DNA from: Solirubrobacterales bacterium
GTDB taxonomy: Bacteria; Actinomycetota; Thermoleophilia; Solirubrobacterales; Solirubrobacteraceae
Assembly (NCBI GenBank): GCA_015655225.1
Contig: JAATFK010000415.1
Span: 1 to 5,844 of the forward strand
Direction: 5' to 3'
DNA: 5,844 nucleotides
The notes under the pieces are model-generated. The model was given only the letters and a program-made list of their open reading frames with translations. It made no database searches and was not told the DNA's origin. The position numbers and the translations under genes were made by a program. This document shows positions 1 through 5,643 of the stretch, piece after piece. The stretch's first letter is position 1, and each line of letters starts with the position of its first letter.

Positions 1-2837
1 CCCGACGGGTCGGGCCCGTACTGGTCGAGCGTCTCCAGCACCGTGGCCGGGAAGTCGGGCCGGCGCAGCTGGCGCGGCGAGACGTTCACGTGCACGTGTG
101 GCGACAGCCCCTCCTCCTGCCACGCCCGCAGCTGCGCGCAGACGGCGTGCAGCACCCAGCCGCCGATCGCCTCGATCAGCCCGGCGTCCTCCGCCAGCGG
201 GATGAAGTCGTTCGGCCCGATCAGCCCCCGCTCGGCGTCCTGCCAGCGCACGAGCGCCTCGAACGCCCGCAGCTCCCCGCTCGCCATGTCCACGATCGGC
301 TGATAGTGCACGACGAAGTCGTCCTGCTGCAGCGCCTTGCGCAGCTTGCTCGTCAGCGACAGCCGCGCGAGCGTGTGCCGCGAGCCTCCGCCGTAGCTCG
401 CGATCCCGCCCCGCCCGGCCTGCTTCACGTCGTACATCGCGGCGTCGGAGTGGCGCAGCAGCTGGTCGGCGTCCGCCGCGTCCTCCGGGTAGATCGAGAT
501 CCCGATGCTGACCCCCACCTCGAACTCCGCCTCGGCGATGTGGAACGACTCCAGCAGCGCCGCCTCGACCTGCTTGGCGACGCTCTCGGCGCTCCCGAGC
601 GGATCGTCGTCGAGGTCGGTCAGCAGGATCAGGAACTCGTCGCCGCCCTGGCGCGCGAGCAGGTCGCTGCTGCGCACGACGCCCCTCAGCCGCAGCGCGA
701 TCCGCCGCAGCAGTTCGTCCCCGGCCGCGTGCCCGAGGCTGTCGTTGACCGCCTTGAAGTCGTCGAGGTCGATGTAGAGGAGCGCGACCGCCCGCTTCGT
801 CCGCCGCGCCCGCGCCAGCGCGAGCGCCAGATGCTCGTCCAGCAGCGCCCGGTTCGGCAGCCGCGTGAGGCTGTCGTGGTAGGCGAGGAACGCGATCTGC
901 TCCTGCGCTCTGCGCGACTCGGTGATGTCGCGCATCGACGCGACGGCCGCGTACGGCGTCGCCTCGCCGTCGCGGATCAGCGGATGGCTGCTGACCGAGA
1001 TCCACAGCTGCGCGCCGTCGTCGCGCTCGACGTGCAGGCTCACCTCCCGCTGCGGGACCCCCGTCCGCAGCGCCACCGCCGACGGCGCGTTCTCCGGCGT
1101 CACCGGCGAGCCGTCCTCGAACGTCATCCGAATCGGCCGCTCCTCCGGCCCCAGCAGCAGCATGTCCTGCTGCGTCACGCCGTAGATCCGCGCCGCCGCC
1201 TCGTTGCAGGAGATGATCCAGCCGTCGGGCCGGTAGACGATCAGCCCCTCCTCCAACGCGGCGATCACCCCGCGGTTGCGCCGCTCGCTCTCGGCCAGCG
1301 CCGCCTCCGCCGTCCGCGTCGCGGTCACGTCGGTGATGATCCCCTGCGTCAGCTTCGGCTCGCCGTGCTCGTCGCGGATCACGGTGTCGCGCTCCCACAC
1401 CCAGACGATCCGCCCGTCGGCCGCGACGAGCCGGTACTCCGCGTCTATCGAGCGCTGCTCGTGGAACGCCGCCCGCGTCTCCGCCATCACCCGCTCGCGG
1501 TCGTGCGGGTGGATCAGGTCCTCCCACAGCGTCGTGCGCCCGAGCAGGTCGGCGGCCGGGCGGCCGAGCAGCCGCTCGACCTGCGGGCTGACGTACAGCA
1601 GCGTCCCCAGCTCGTCCCAGTCGCTGATGTAGGTGACCGCCGGGATCGTCTCGATCAGCGTCCGGTAGCGCGCCTCGGCCTCCGCCAGCTCGGCCGCCGC
1701 GCTCACGCGCGCGGTCTCGTCGCGCTGGATCCCGATGTAGCGCCGCACGACGCCGGTGTCGTCGTGCACCGGCATCAGGAAGACCTCGTTCCAGAACGGC
1801 GAGCCGTCGCGGCGGTAGTTGCGCACCGTCACCCAGCACTCCTCGCCCGCCCGCAGCGCGTCGGTCATCTCGGCGACCGTCGCGGCGTCGGTCTCGGGTC
1901 CCTGGAGCAGGCTCAGGCTCCGTCCGATCACCTCCTCCGCGCGGTAGCCGGTGAGCTGCTCGAACGCCTCGTTCACATACGAGACGGGCCAGCCGCGCGG
2001 CTCCGCCTCGGCGATCACGATCCCGTTGTTGGTCGCCGCCAGCGCCCGCTCGTGCAGGTCGAGCAGTGCCGCCCCGCGGCGGTAGCGCAGGTGCAGCGCG
2101 ATCTGGCTCGCGAGCGCCGCCACGTCGGCCACGAGCCGCCCGTCGGCCTGCGTGCCGTCCGGCAGCCGCAGCTCGATCACGCCCTCGCAGAGGTCTCCCG
2201 CGACCAGTGGGATCGCCAGCGTCGCGCCCTCCGCCAGCGTCGCCCGCACGCCGGCCGCGCGGCCCGCGACGCCCTCGCCGGTGGCCAGCCGCTCCGGCGC
2301 CTCCAGCTCCCCGCGCGTCGCCCGGCGGTGCAGCTCCCCGCCGCGGCTCGCCAGCTCCCACGCGACCCCGCCGCGCGCCTCGAACAGCGTCGCCATCACG
2401 TCGAGCGCGGAGGACAGCAGCCGCTCGGGCGGCAGCTCGGCCGCGAGCCGGTCGGCGATCGCCCGCTGCGCCGCGAGCAGCCTCCGCGCGCGACGGGCGG
2501 CGCGACGGTCCTCGGCGTTGGCGCGCTCGCGCGCGAGCGCCTCGGGCAACCGCCCCGCGCTCGCCTCGTGCGCGAGCCGGACCGGCGGCAGCGTCGCCTC
2601 CTCGGCGGTCAGCACGAGCGCCACGTCGGCACGCTCGGCGACCTCCGCGACGAGCGCCAGCTGCGCCGCGTCGGCGAGCCCGCAGACGATCGCGTCCACG
2701 TCGCCGGCGGCGACCGTGGCGGCCAGCTCCCCGAGCGCGTCGGCCGTCACGATCGCGACCTCGTGACCGGTCTCGCCGAGCGCGTCGAGCAGCCCGGCGG
2801 CAGCCTGTGGATCTCTGTGGACGACGAGCGTTCGCAT
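1..2837 (-). CDS. Multi-sensor GGDEF-EAL protein (receiver-like/GAF/PAS x3), C-terminus cut by left edge
   Basis: Predicted to make and/or break down cyclic di-GMP in the cytoplasm; no signal peptide or membrane segment is visible. I translated 945 residues from the ATG at 2837. Approximate order: receiver-like domain 1-85, GAF 118-258, LOV-like PAS 265-375, PAS 387-510, PAS 516-642, GGDEF 650-815, EAL from about 826 onward. GGDEF is at 731-735, with metal-site aspartates around 690-693, the FKAVND motif around K695, and an inhibitory-site RSSD at 722-725. EAL is at 860-862 within FEALVRW, and catalytic-type N918 lies in VNVSPRQL. Remaining EAL residues lie beyond the edge, so phosphodiesterase competence cannot be judged. 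The phosphoacceptor position of the receiver-like domain appears to be Gly53, and the LOV cysteine position is Leu308. The start follows lgt by 42 bases without a strong ribosome site, so cotranscription is likely. Domain identities are by eye; GGDEF and EAL are firm, GAF and receiver-like less so. Confidence 0.93.
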   Translation of the reverse strand, partial: MRTLVVHRDPQAAAGLLDALGETGHEVAIVTADALGELAATVAAGDVDAIVCGLADAAQLALVAEVAERADVALVLTAEEATLPPVRLAHEASAGRLPEALARERANAEDRRAARRARRLLAAQRAIADRLAAELPPERLLSSALDVMATLFEARGGVAWELASRGGELHRRATRGELEAPERLATGEGVAGRAAGVRATLAEGATLAIPLVAGDLCEGVIELRLPDGTQADGRLVADVAALASQIALHLRYRRGAALLDLHERALAATNNGIVIAEAEPRGWPVSYVNEAFEQLTGYRAEEVIGRSLSLLQGPETDAATVAEMTDALRAGEECWVTVRNYRRDGSPFWNEVFLMPVHDDTGVVRRYIGIQRDETARVSAAAELAEAEARYRTLIETIPAVTYISDWDELGTLLYVSPQVERLLGRPAADLLGRTTLWEDLIHPHDRERVMAETRAAFHEQRSIDAEYRLVAADGRIVWVWERDTVIRDEHGEPKLTQGIITDVTATRTAEAALAESERRNRGVIAALEEGLIVYRPDGWIISCNEAAARIYGVTQQDMLLLGPEERPIRMTFEDGSPVTPENAPSAVALRTGVPQREVSLHVERDDGAQLWISVSSHPLIRDGEATPYAAVASMRDITESRRAQEQIAFLAYHDSLTRLPNRALLDEHLALALARARRTKRAVALLYIDLDDFKAVNDSLGHAAGDELLRRIALRLRGVVRSSDLLARQGGDEFLILLTDLDDDPLGSAESVAKQVEAALLESFHIAEAEFEVGVSIGISIYPEDAADADQLLRHSDAAMYDVKQAGRGGIASYGGGSRHTLARLSLTSKLRKALQQDDFVVHYQPIVDMASGELRAFEALVRWQDAERGLIGPNDFIPLAEDAGLIEAIGGWVLHAVCAQLRAWQEEGLSPHVHVNVSPRQLRRPDFPATVLETLDQYGPDPS

Positions 2838-2879
2838 GGTGGACGGACTTCGACCGACGTCCGGGGCAGAGCTTGAAAG

Positions 2880-3695
2880 CTACTCCAAATCCCGCTCTGT
2901 TCCTGCTTCTTCGGACATTTGTCGCTGACTCACGGTGAACCAGATCAGCCCGGCGAGCGTAAGCAAACCGGCGAGCCAGAAGTTCAGCCGCAGGCCGAGG
3001 ATGTGGTGGGACGGATCGACCCGCAGCAGCTCCTCGAAGATGCGAAAGCCGGAGTACCCGGTGACGTAGAGCGCGAAGATTCCCGGCGGCCGGATCTCCC
3101 GCACGCGGCCGAGGCGGTCGAGCGCGAACGCGAGCGAGAAGTCCCAGATCAGCTCGTAGAGGAAGGTCGGCTGGAAGGTCGTGTCGTGCAGGTACGCGGC
3201 CGGACGGTGCTCCGGCGAGATCTCCAGCCCCCACGGCAGTGAGGTCGGCCCGCCGAACAGCTCCTGGTTGAAGTAGTTGCCGATCCGCCCGATCCCCTGC
3301 GCGACCAGCAGCCCCGGCGCGACCGCGTCGAGGAACAGCGGCACGTCGACCTGCCGGCGCCGCAGCACCCAGATCCCGCCGAGCGCCCCGCCGAGGATCC
3401 CGCCCCACACCCCGAGGCCGCCGTCCCAGACCGAGAGCGCCCCGATCAGCGTGTGCTTCCACTGGTCGTAGCTCGTGATCAGGAAGTAGATCCGCCCGCC
3501 GACGAGGCCGGCCGGGAAGCCGACGATCGCGACGCTCTGGACGAGGTCGGGATCGCCGCCGCGCGCCGCCCAGCGCCGCCGCGTGACGATGATCGCGCCG
3601 ATCACCGCGAAGACGTACATCAGCCCGTAGACGTGGAGCGTGAGCGGCCCGAGGTTGAGCCCGCTGGAGGACGGGCTGGGGATCGCCGCGAGCAT
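2880..3695 (-). CDS. lgt: Prolipoprotein diacylglyceryl transferase (Lgt)
   Basis: Integral membrane enzyme that transfers diacylglycerol from phosphatidylglycerol to the lipobox cysteine of prolipoproteins, the first step of lipoprotein maturation. The 271-residue product is normal length for the family and has several hydrophobic segments (about 24-37, 54-74, 92-111, 119-134, 203-215, 236-254). The family signature is present as GRIGNYFNQE at 136-145, giving R137, N140 and E145 equivalent to E. coli R143, N146 and E151. HVYGLMY at 21-27 supplies the conserved early tyrosine, TFLYE at 177-181 matches the QLYE-type motif, and FRIFEELLR at 217-225 supplies the late Arg/Glu pair. The position of E. 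coli His103 appears to be Trp97 (GVWGG); Gram-positive enzymes also vary here. The ATG at 3695 is preceded by a TATCAT -10 box 11 bases upstream, implying a very short leader. The signalling gene follows 42 bases after the stop. Confidence 0.97.
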   Translation of the reverse strand: MLAAIPSPSSSGLNLGPLTLHVYGLMYVFAVIGAIIVTRRRWAARGGDPDLVQSVAIVGFPAGLVGGRIYFLITSYDQWKHTLIGALSVWDGGLGVWGGILGGALGGIWVLRRRQVDVPLFLDAVAPGLLVAQGIGRIGNYFNQELFGGPTSLPWGLEISPEHRPAAYLHDTTFQPTFLYELIWDFSLAFALDRLGRVREIRPPGIFALYVTGYSGFRIFEELLRVDPSHHILGLRLNFWLAGLLTLAGLIWFTVSQRQMSEEAGTERDLE

Positions 3696-3706
3696 CTGCC
3701 AGCCCG

Positions 3707-3712
3707 ATGATA
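3707..3712 (-). promoter_or_regulatory. -10 box of the lgt promoter
   Basis: Read on the minus strand the bases are TATCAT, five of six matches to TATAAT, in a GC-rich setting. Eleven bases separate it from the lgt ATG, so transcription would begin about 4-5 bases before the start codon. No convincing TTGACA-like -35 box is seen at 16-18 bases upstream (CTCCTT is the nearest). Its plus-strand complement contains the ATG at 3707, which explains that codon as promoter sequence rather than a start. Confidence 0.5.
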
Positions 3713-3771
3713 GGACTTGGTCTCAGAAAAGGAGCCGCGGGGGCGCCCGACCGCGCCGGCCCGGCGGCGAG

Positions 3772-3777
3772 TACCCT
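3772..3777 (+). promoter_or_regulatory. -10 box (TACCCT) for a leaderless stress-protein mRNA
   Basis: TACCCT fits the actinobacterial TANNNT pattern and ends seven bases before the GTG at 3785, so transcription would begin at or next to the start codon. No Shine-Dalgarno sequence lies in front of that GTG, as expected for a leaderless transcript. The -35 region is poor (a CGACCG-like stretch about 18 bases upstream). The call rests on position and on A/T bases being rare here. Confidence 0.5.
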
Positions 3778-3784
3778 TGCGCCC

Positions 3785-4699
3785 GTGTCCGCGCCCGCCG
3801 CCGAGCCGCTGCCCCGCACGATCATCACCGGCTTCGACGGCTCGGACCACGCCGCCGACGCGCTCGCCCTCGGCCGTCTGCTGAGCGGCCTCGACGCCGC
3901 CCGCCTCGTCGTCGCCTGCGCCTACCCGGAGGATCCGCTGGGCGAGAGCGCCGCCGCGCTGGAGGTCGCCCGCGCGATGCGCGAGGAGGCCCAGGAGACG
4001 ATCGAGCGCGCCCGCGCCCAGCTCGGCGAGGACGCCGCCGGGACCGACCTGCGCGCGATCGCCGGCGCCTCCCCCGCCCGCGTCCTCCATGAGCTTGCCG
4101 AACAACTGCCGGCCGACCTGATCGTCGTCGGCGCGACCCATCACGGCTGGGCGGGACGGTTGCTCTCGGGCTCCACGCCCGAACGCGTGCTGAACGACGC
4201 GCCCTGCGCCGTCGCGGTCGCCCCCGACGGCTTCGCGCGGGCGCGCGCGGGTGCGCCGGAGCGGATCGCGGTCGGCTACGACGGTTCGCCCGAGTCGATG
4301 CTCGCGCTCGACCAGGCCGCCGCGCTGGCGCGGCTCAGCGGCGCCACGCTGCGCGTCCTGACGGCCGTCAACGACGTGACGGCGATCGCCCCGTCGCTCG
4401 ACCCGAACAGCTTCGAGGAGCTGACGACCGCCGTGCGCGACAACGCGCGGGAGCGGCTCGTCGCGGTCGGCGGCCGCCATCCCGGGATCACGATCGAGAC
4501 CGCCGTCCTCGAAGGCGAGGCCGCACCGGAGCTGGCGCGCGAGTCGGCCGAGGACGACGTGCTCTTCGTCGGCTCGCACGCGAGCGGCGCCTTCCGCCGC
4601 GTCCTGCTCGGCTCGGTCGCCTCGAAGCTGCTGCGCGCGTCGCGCTGCCCGCTCGTCGTCGTCCCGCGCGGGACCGGCGAGGGCGCGTCGGCTGCCTGA
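3785..4699 (+). CDS. Tandem-domain universal stress protein (UspA family)
   Basis: Cytoplasmic stress protein of 304 residues made of two Usp domains, about 10-150 and 160-302; this fused form is common in actinobacteria. Each half opens with the typical first strand and Asp (ITGFDGS near 15-20, VGYDGSPES from about 163). Each ends with a nucleotide-loop region: VVGATHHGWAGRLLSGS near 115-130, and VGSHASGAFRRVLLGS near 261-276, both followed by the late APCAVAVAP / SRCPLVVVP strand. Compared with the G-2x-G-9x-G-S/T consensus, the second glycine is His in the first half and Ala in the second, though the final Gly-Ser is kept in both. ATP binding is therefore likely but not certain. I chose GTG 3785 because a TACCCT box sits seven bases upstream; the in-frame ATG at 3707 would add 26 low-complexity residues and overlaps the lgt -10 box. 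Divergent from lgt. Confidence 0.92.
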   Translation: MSAPAAEPLPRTIITGFDGSDHAADALALGRLLSGLDAARLVVACAYPEDPLGESAAALEVARAMREEAQETIERARAQLGEDAAGTDLRAIAGASPARVLHELAEQLPADLIVVGATHHGWAGRLLSGSTPERVLNDAPCAVAVAPDGFARARAGAPERIAVGYDGSPESMLALDQAAALARLSGATLRVLTAVNDVTAIAPSLDPNSFEELTTAVRDNARERLVAVGGRHPGITIETAVLEGEAAPELARESAEDDVLFVGSHASGAFRRVLLGSVASKLLRASRCPLVVVPRGTGEGASAA

Positions 4700-4708
4700 C
4701 CGCCACGC

Positions 4709-4721
4709 CACCCCGCGGGTG
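4709..4721 (+). other. Small hairpin after the stress-protein gene
   Basis: CACCC and GGGTG flank a three-base loop (CGC), a perfect five-pair stem ten bases after the stop codon. There is no following T-run, so it is at most a weak transcription pause or end signal. The downstream gene starts only 48 bases after the stop, so read-through is plausible. Confidence 0.2.
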
Positions 4722-4747
4722 CCCCGCCTGCGAAGCTCCTCGGTGCG

Positions 4748-5062
4748 ATGAGCGCCGCTCCGAATCCCGGTCGCAGACCTCCGCCGAAGCCGCCGGCGCG
4801 GCGCTTCGGCCTGCTGTGGGCAACCCGCTACGTGCTGCCGACGGTCGTCTGCCTCGTCGGCGTCGTGCTGTTTGCCGTGAATCCGGGCGACAACCTCGAG
4901 GGCTCGGCCGCGATCGTCGGCGCGGGACTCTCGATCGCGCTCCTCAACGTGCTCTTCCGCTTCGGCGTCCAGAGCGATCGCGACCGGGACCGCGAGGCCG
5001 CCGCGCGTCGCTACTTCGACACCCACGGCTACTGGCCCGACGAGCGGCACCTGCACCGCTGA
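4748..5062 (+). CDS. Small two-helix membrane protein, function unknown
   Basis: I do not recognise a named family. The 104-residue product has a Pro/Arg-rich N-terminus (residues 1-20, with PPPKPPARR), two hydrophobic helices at about 26-45 and 53-73 joined by a short polar turn (NPGDNLEGS), and a charged C-terminus. Positive charge at both ends predicts a hairpin with both termini in the cytoplasm. The tail carries a DRDRDRE run (77-83) followed by ARRYFDTHGYWPDE (86-99), a type of ending I associate with small actinobacterial membrane proteins (from memory, unverified). The ATG at 4748 is the natural start, since the frame's coding character begins there; no clear Shine-Dalgarno or TANNNT box precedes it. 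It follows the stress-protein gene by 48 bases in the same direction and may share its transcript. A real gene is likely from the clean membrane-protein pattern; function is open. Confidence 0.82.
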   Translation: MSAAPNPGRRPPPKPPARRFGLLWATRYVLPTVVCLVGVVLFAVNPGDNLEGSAAIVGAGLSIALLNVLFRFGVQSDRDRDREAAARRYFDTHGYWPDERHLHR

Positions 5063-5065
5063 GCC

Positions 5066-5077
5066 GTCCGGCCGGAC
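5066..5077. promoter_or_regulatory. 12-base perfect palindrome beside a -10 box
   Basis: GTCCGGCCGGAC reads the same on both strands, four bases after the membrane-protein stop and two bases upstream of the TACAGT -10 box. A dimeric repressor bound here would cover the promoter spacer. It could also form a hairpin at the end of the upstream message. In DNA this rich in G and C, a few such palindromes are expected by chance in a window of this size, so the regulatory reading is tentative. Confidence 0.25.
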
Positions 5078-5079
5078 CG

Positions 5080-5085
5080 TACAGT
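5080..5085 (+). promoter_or_regulatory. -10 box (TACAGT) for the small exported-protein gene
   Basis: TACAGT matches four of six bases of TATAAT and fits TANNNT. It lies in the 59-base gap before the exported-protein ATG, giving a predicted leader of about 30 bases that contains the ribosome site. No good -35 box is visible at normal spacing. Confidence 0.5.
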
Positions 5086-5104
5086 GGTGTCCCGAGATCC
5101 CACC

Positions 5105-5112
5105 GGAGAGGA
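5105..5112 (+). promoter_or_regulatory. Ribosome binding site (GGAGAGGA) of the exported-protein gene
   Basis: GGAGAGGA is a strong purine-rich Shine-Dalgarno match with nine bases between it and the ATG at 5122. It fixes the start there rather than at in-frame codons upstream, and it is the only clear ribosome site in the window. Confidence 0.75.
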
Positions 5113-5121
5113 CGTCGAAGC

Positions 5122-5559
5122 ATGTCGAAGGCCACCCATCGCTGGCTGCTCGCGGCCGCGCTCGTGCTGCTGTGCGGGCTCGTGACCGCCGCGCCCGCCG
5201 CCGCCAGCCGCAAGGCGACCGCGAAGCAGGCGGCCGCGCTGACGCGCGCGGTCCACACGTCGACCGTCGGCGGCCTCAACATCGTCTCGACGAGCAAGTA
5301 CCGCGTCACCGGCGCGCGCGTCTCGACCGTCTCGAAGAGCTGGGCGACGGCGCAGCTGGTCGCCACGCCGAAGGCGCGCGCGACGTTCCAGAACGCGTAC
5401 GTGATCGCGGTCCAGCCGGCCGGCACGGCGCAGTGGGTCGTCCTCGACGGCGGAACCGCCGAGGTCGGCTGTGGGATCGCCCCCGACCGCGTGATCGCCG
5501 ACCTGCTCGGGATCAAGGACGTCGCGAACGCCTGCCCCAAGGGCGAGGGCATCTCATAG
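5122..5559 (+). CDS. Small exported protein, function unknown
   Basis: A 145-residue secreted protein I cannot assign to a named family. Residues 1-28 form a Sec-type signal peptide: charged start (MSKATHR), hydrophobic core 9-22, and an AAA cleavage site before Ser29. Cys18 lies in the core and is not preceded by a Gly, Ala or Ser lipobox residue, so lipid attachment is unlikely. The mature part is about 117 residues, with alternating hydrophobic strands (SKYRVTGARVSTV, WATAQLVATP, AYVIAVQPAG, QWVVLDGGTA), then a short C-terminal helix. C117 (EVGCG) and C138 (ANACP) are the only mature cysteines and could form a disulfide. A Trp pair (W74, W105) and the QWVVLDGG strand suggest a compact beta-sheet module. 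It has its own -10 box and ribosome site, and a strong hairpin follows, so it looks like a single-gene unit. Confidence 0.85.
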   Translation: MSKATHRWLLAAALVLLCGLVTAAPAAASRKATAKQAAALTRAVHTSTVGGLNIVSTSKYRVTGARVSTVSKSWATAQLVATPKARATFQNAYVIAVQPAGTAQWVVLDGGTAEVGCGIAPDRVIADLLGIKDVANACPKGEGIS

Positions 5560-5570
5560 CGCCCGACCGT

Positions 5571-5607
5571 CGCTCGCGGGGGCCGCGCGACAGCGCTCCC
5601 GCGGGCG
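5571..5607 (+). terminator. GC-rich hairpin terminator after the exported-protein gene
   Basis: Bases 5571-5583 pair with 5595-5607 in a 13-pair stem containing two G-U wobbles, closing an 11-base loop. It begins 12 bases after the TAG stop at 5557-5559. There is no T-run after it (only GCGGTTCC), as is usual for high-GC actinobacterial ends. It separates this gene from the next one, whose candidate promoter lies about 25 bases further on. Confidence 0.55.
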
Positions 5608-5629
5608 CGGTTCCGTCCGATCCGGTGGC

Positions 5630-5635
5630 TAGCGT
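5630..5635 (+). promoter_or_regulatory. Candidate -10 box (TAGCGT) for the right-edge gene
   Basis: TAGCGT fits TANNNT and ends eight bases before the in-frame GTG at 5644, the same arrangement as at the stress-protein gene (seven bases). It is a weak match to TATAAT, and no -35 box is clear. Confidence 0.35.
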
Positions 5636-5643
5636 GCCTGCCC

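Noticed and set aside
90..2876. A plus-strand open frame of 928 codons opposite the GGDEF-EAL gene.
   Set aside because: Its product is a low-complexity Arg/Ala/Pro/Val sequence with no domain, while the opposite strand encodes clear PAS, GGDEF and EAL motifs. High GC leaves few stops in the antisense frame.
3728..3734. AAAGGAG, a good Shine-Dalgarno match on the plus strand.
   Set aside because: No ATG, GTG or TTG lies at a usable distance downstream; the next bases are CCGCGGGGGCGCC.
3707..3784. Extension of the stress protein to the ATG at 3707.
   Set aside because: The added 26 residues are low complexity, no ribosome site precedes the ATG, and it coincides with the lgt -10 box. GTG 3785 has a well-placed TACCCT box.
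3620..5056. A minus-strand open frame of 478 codons opposite the stress-protein gene.
   Set aside because: Arg/Gly/Ala-rich without any recognisable motif, and it overlaps lgt and two well-supported plus-strand genes.
5149..5178. Possible lipoprotein lipobox around Cys18 of the exported protein.
   Set aside because: The residue before the cysteine is Leu (VLLC), not Gly, Ala or Ser, and an AAA signal-peptidase site follows at 26-28.
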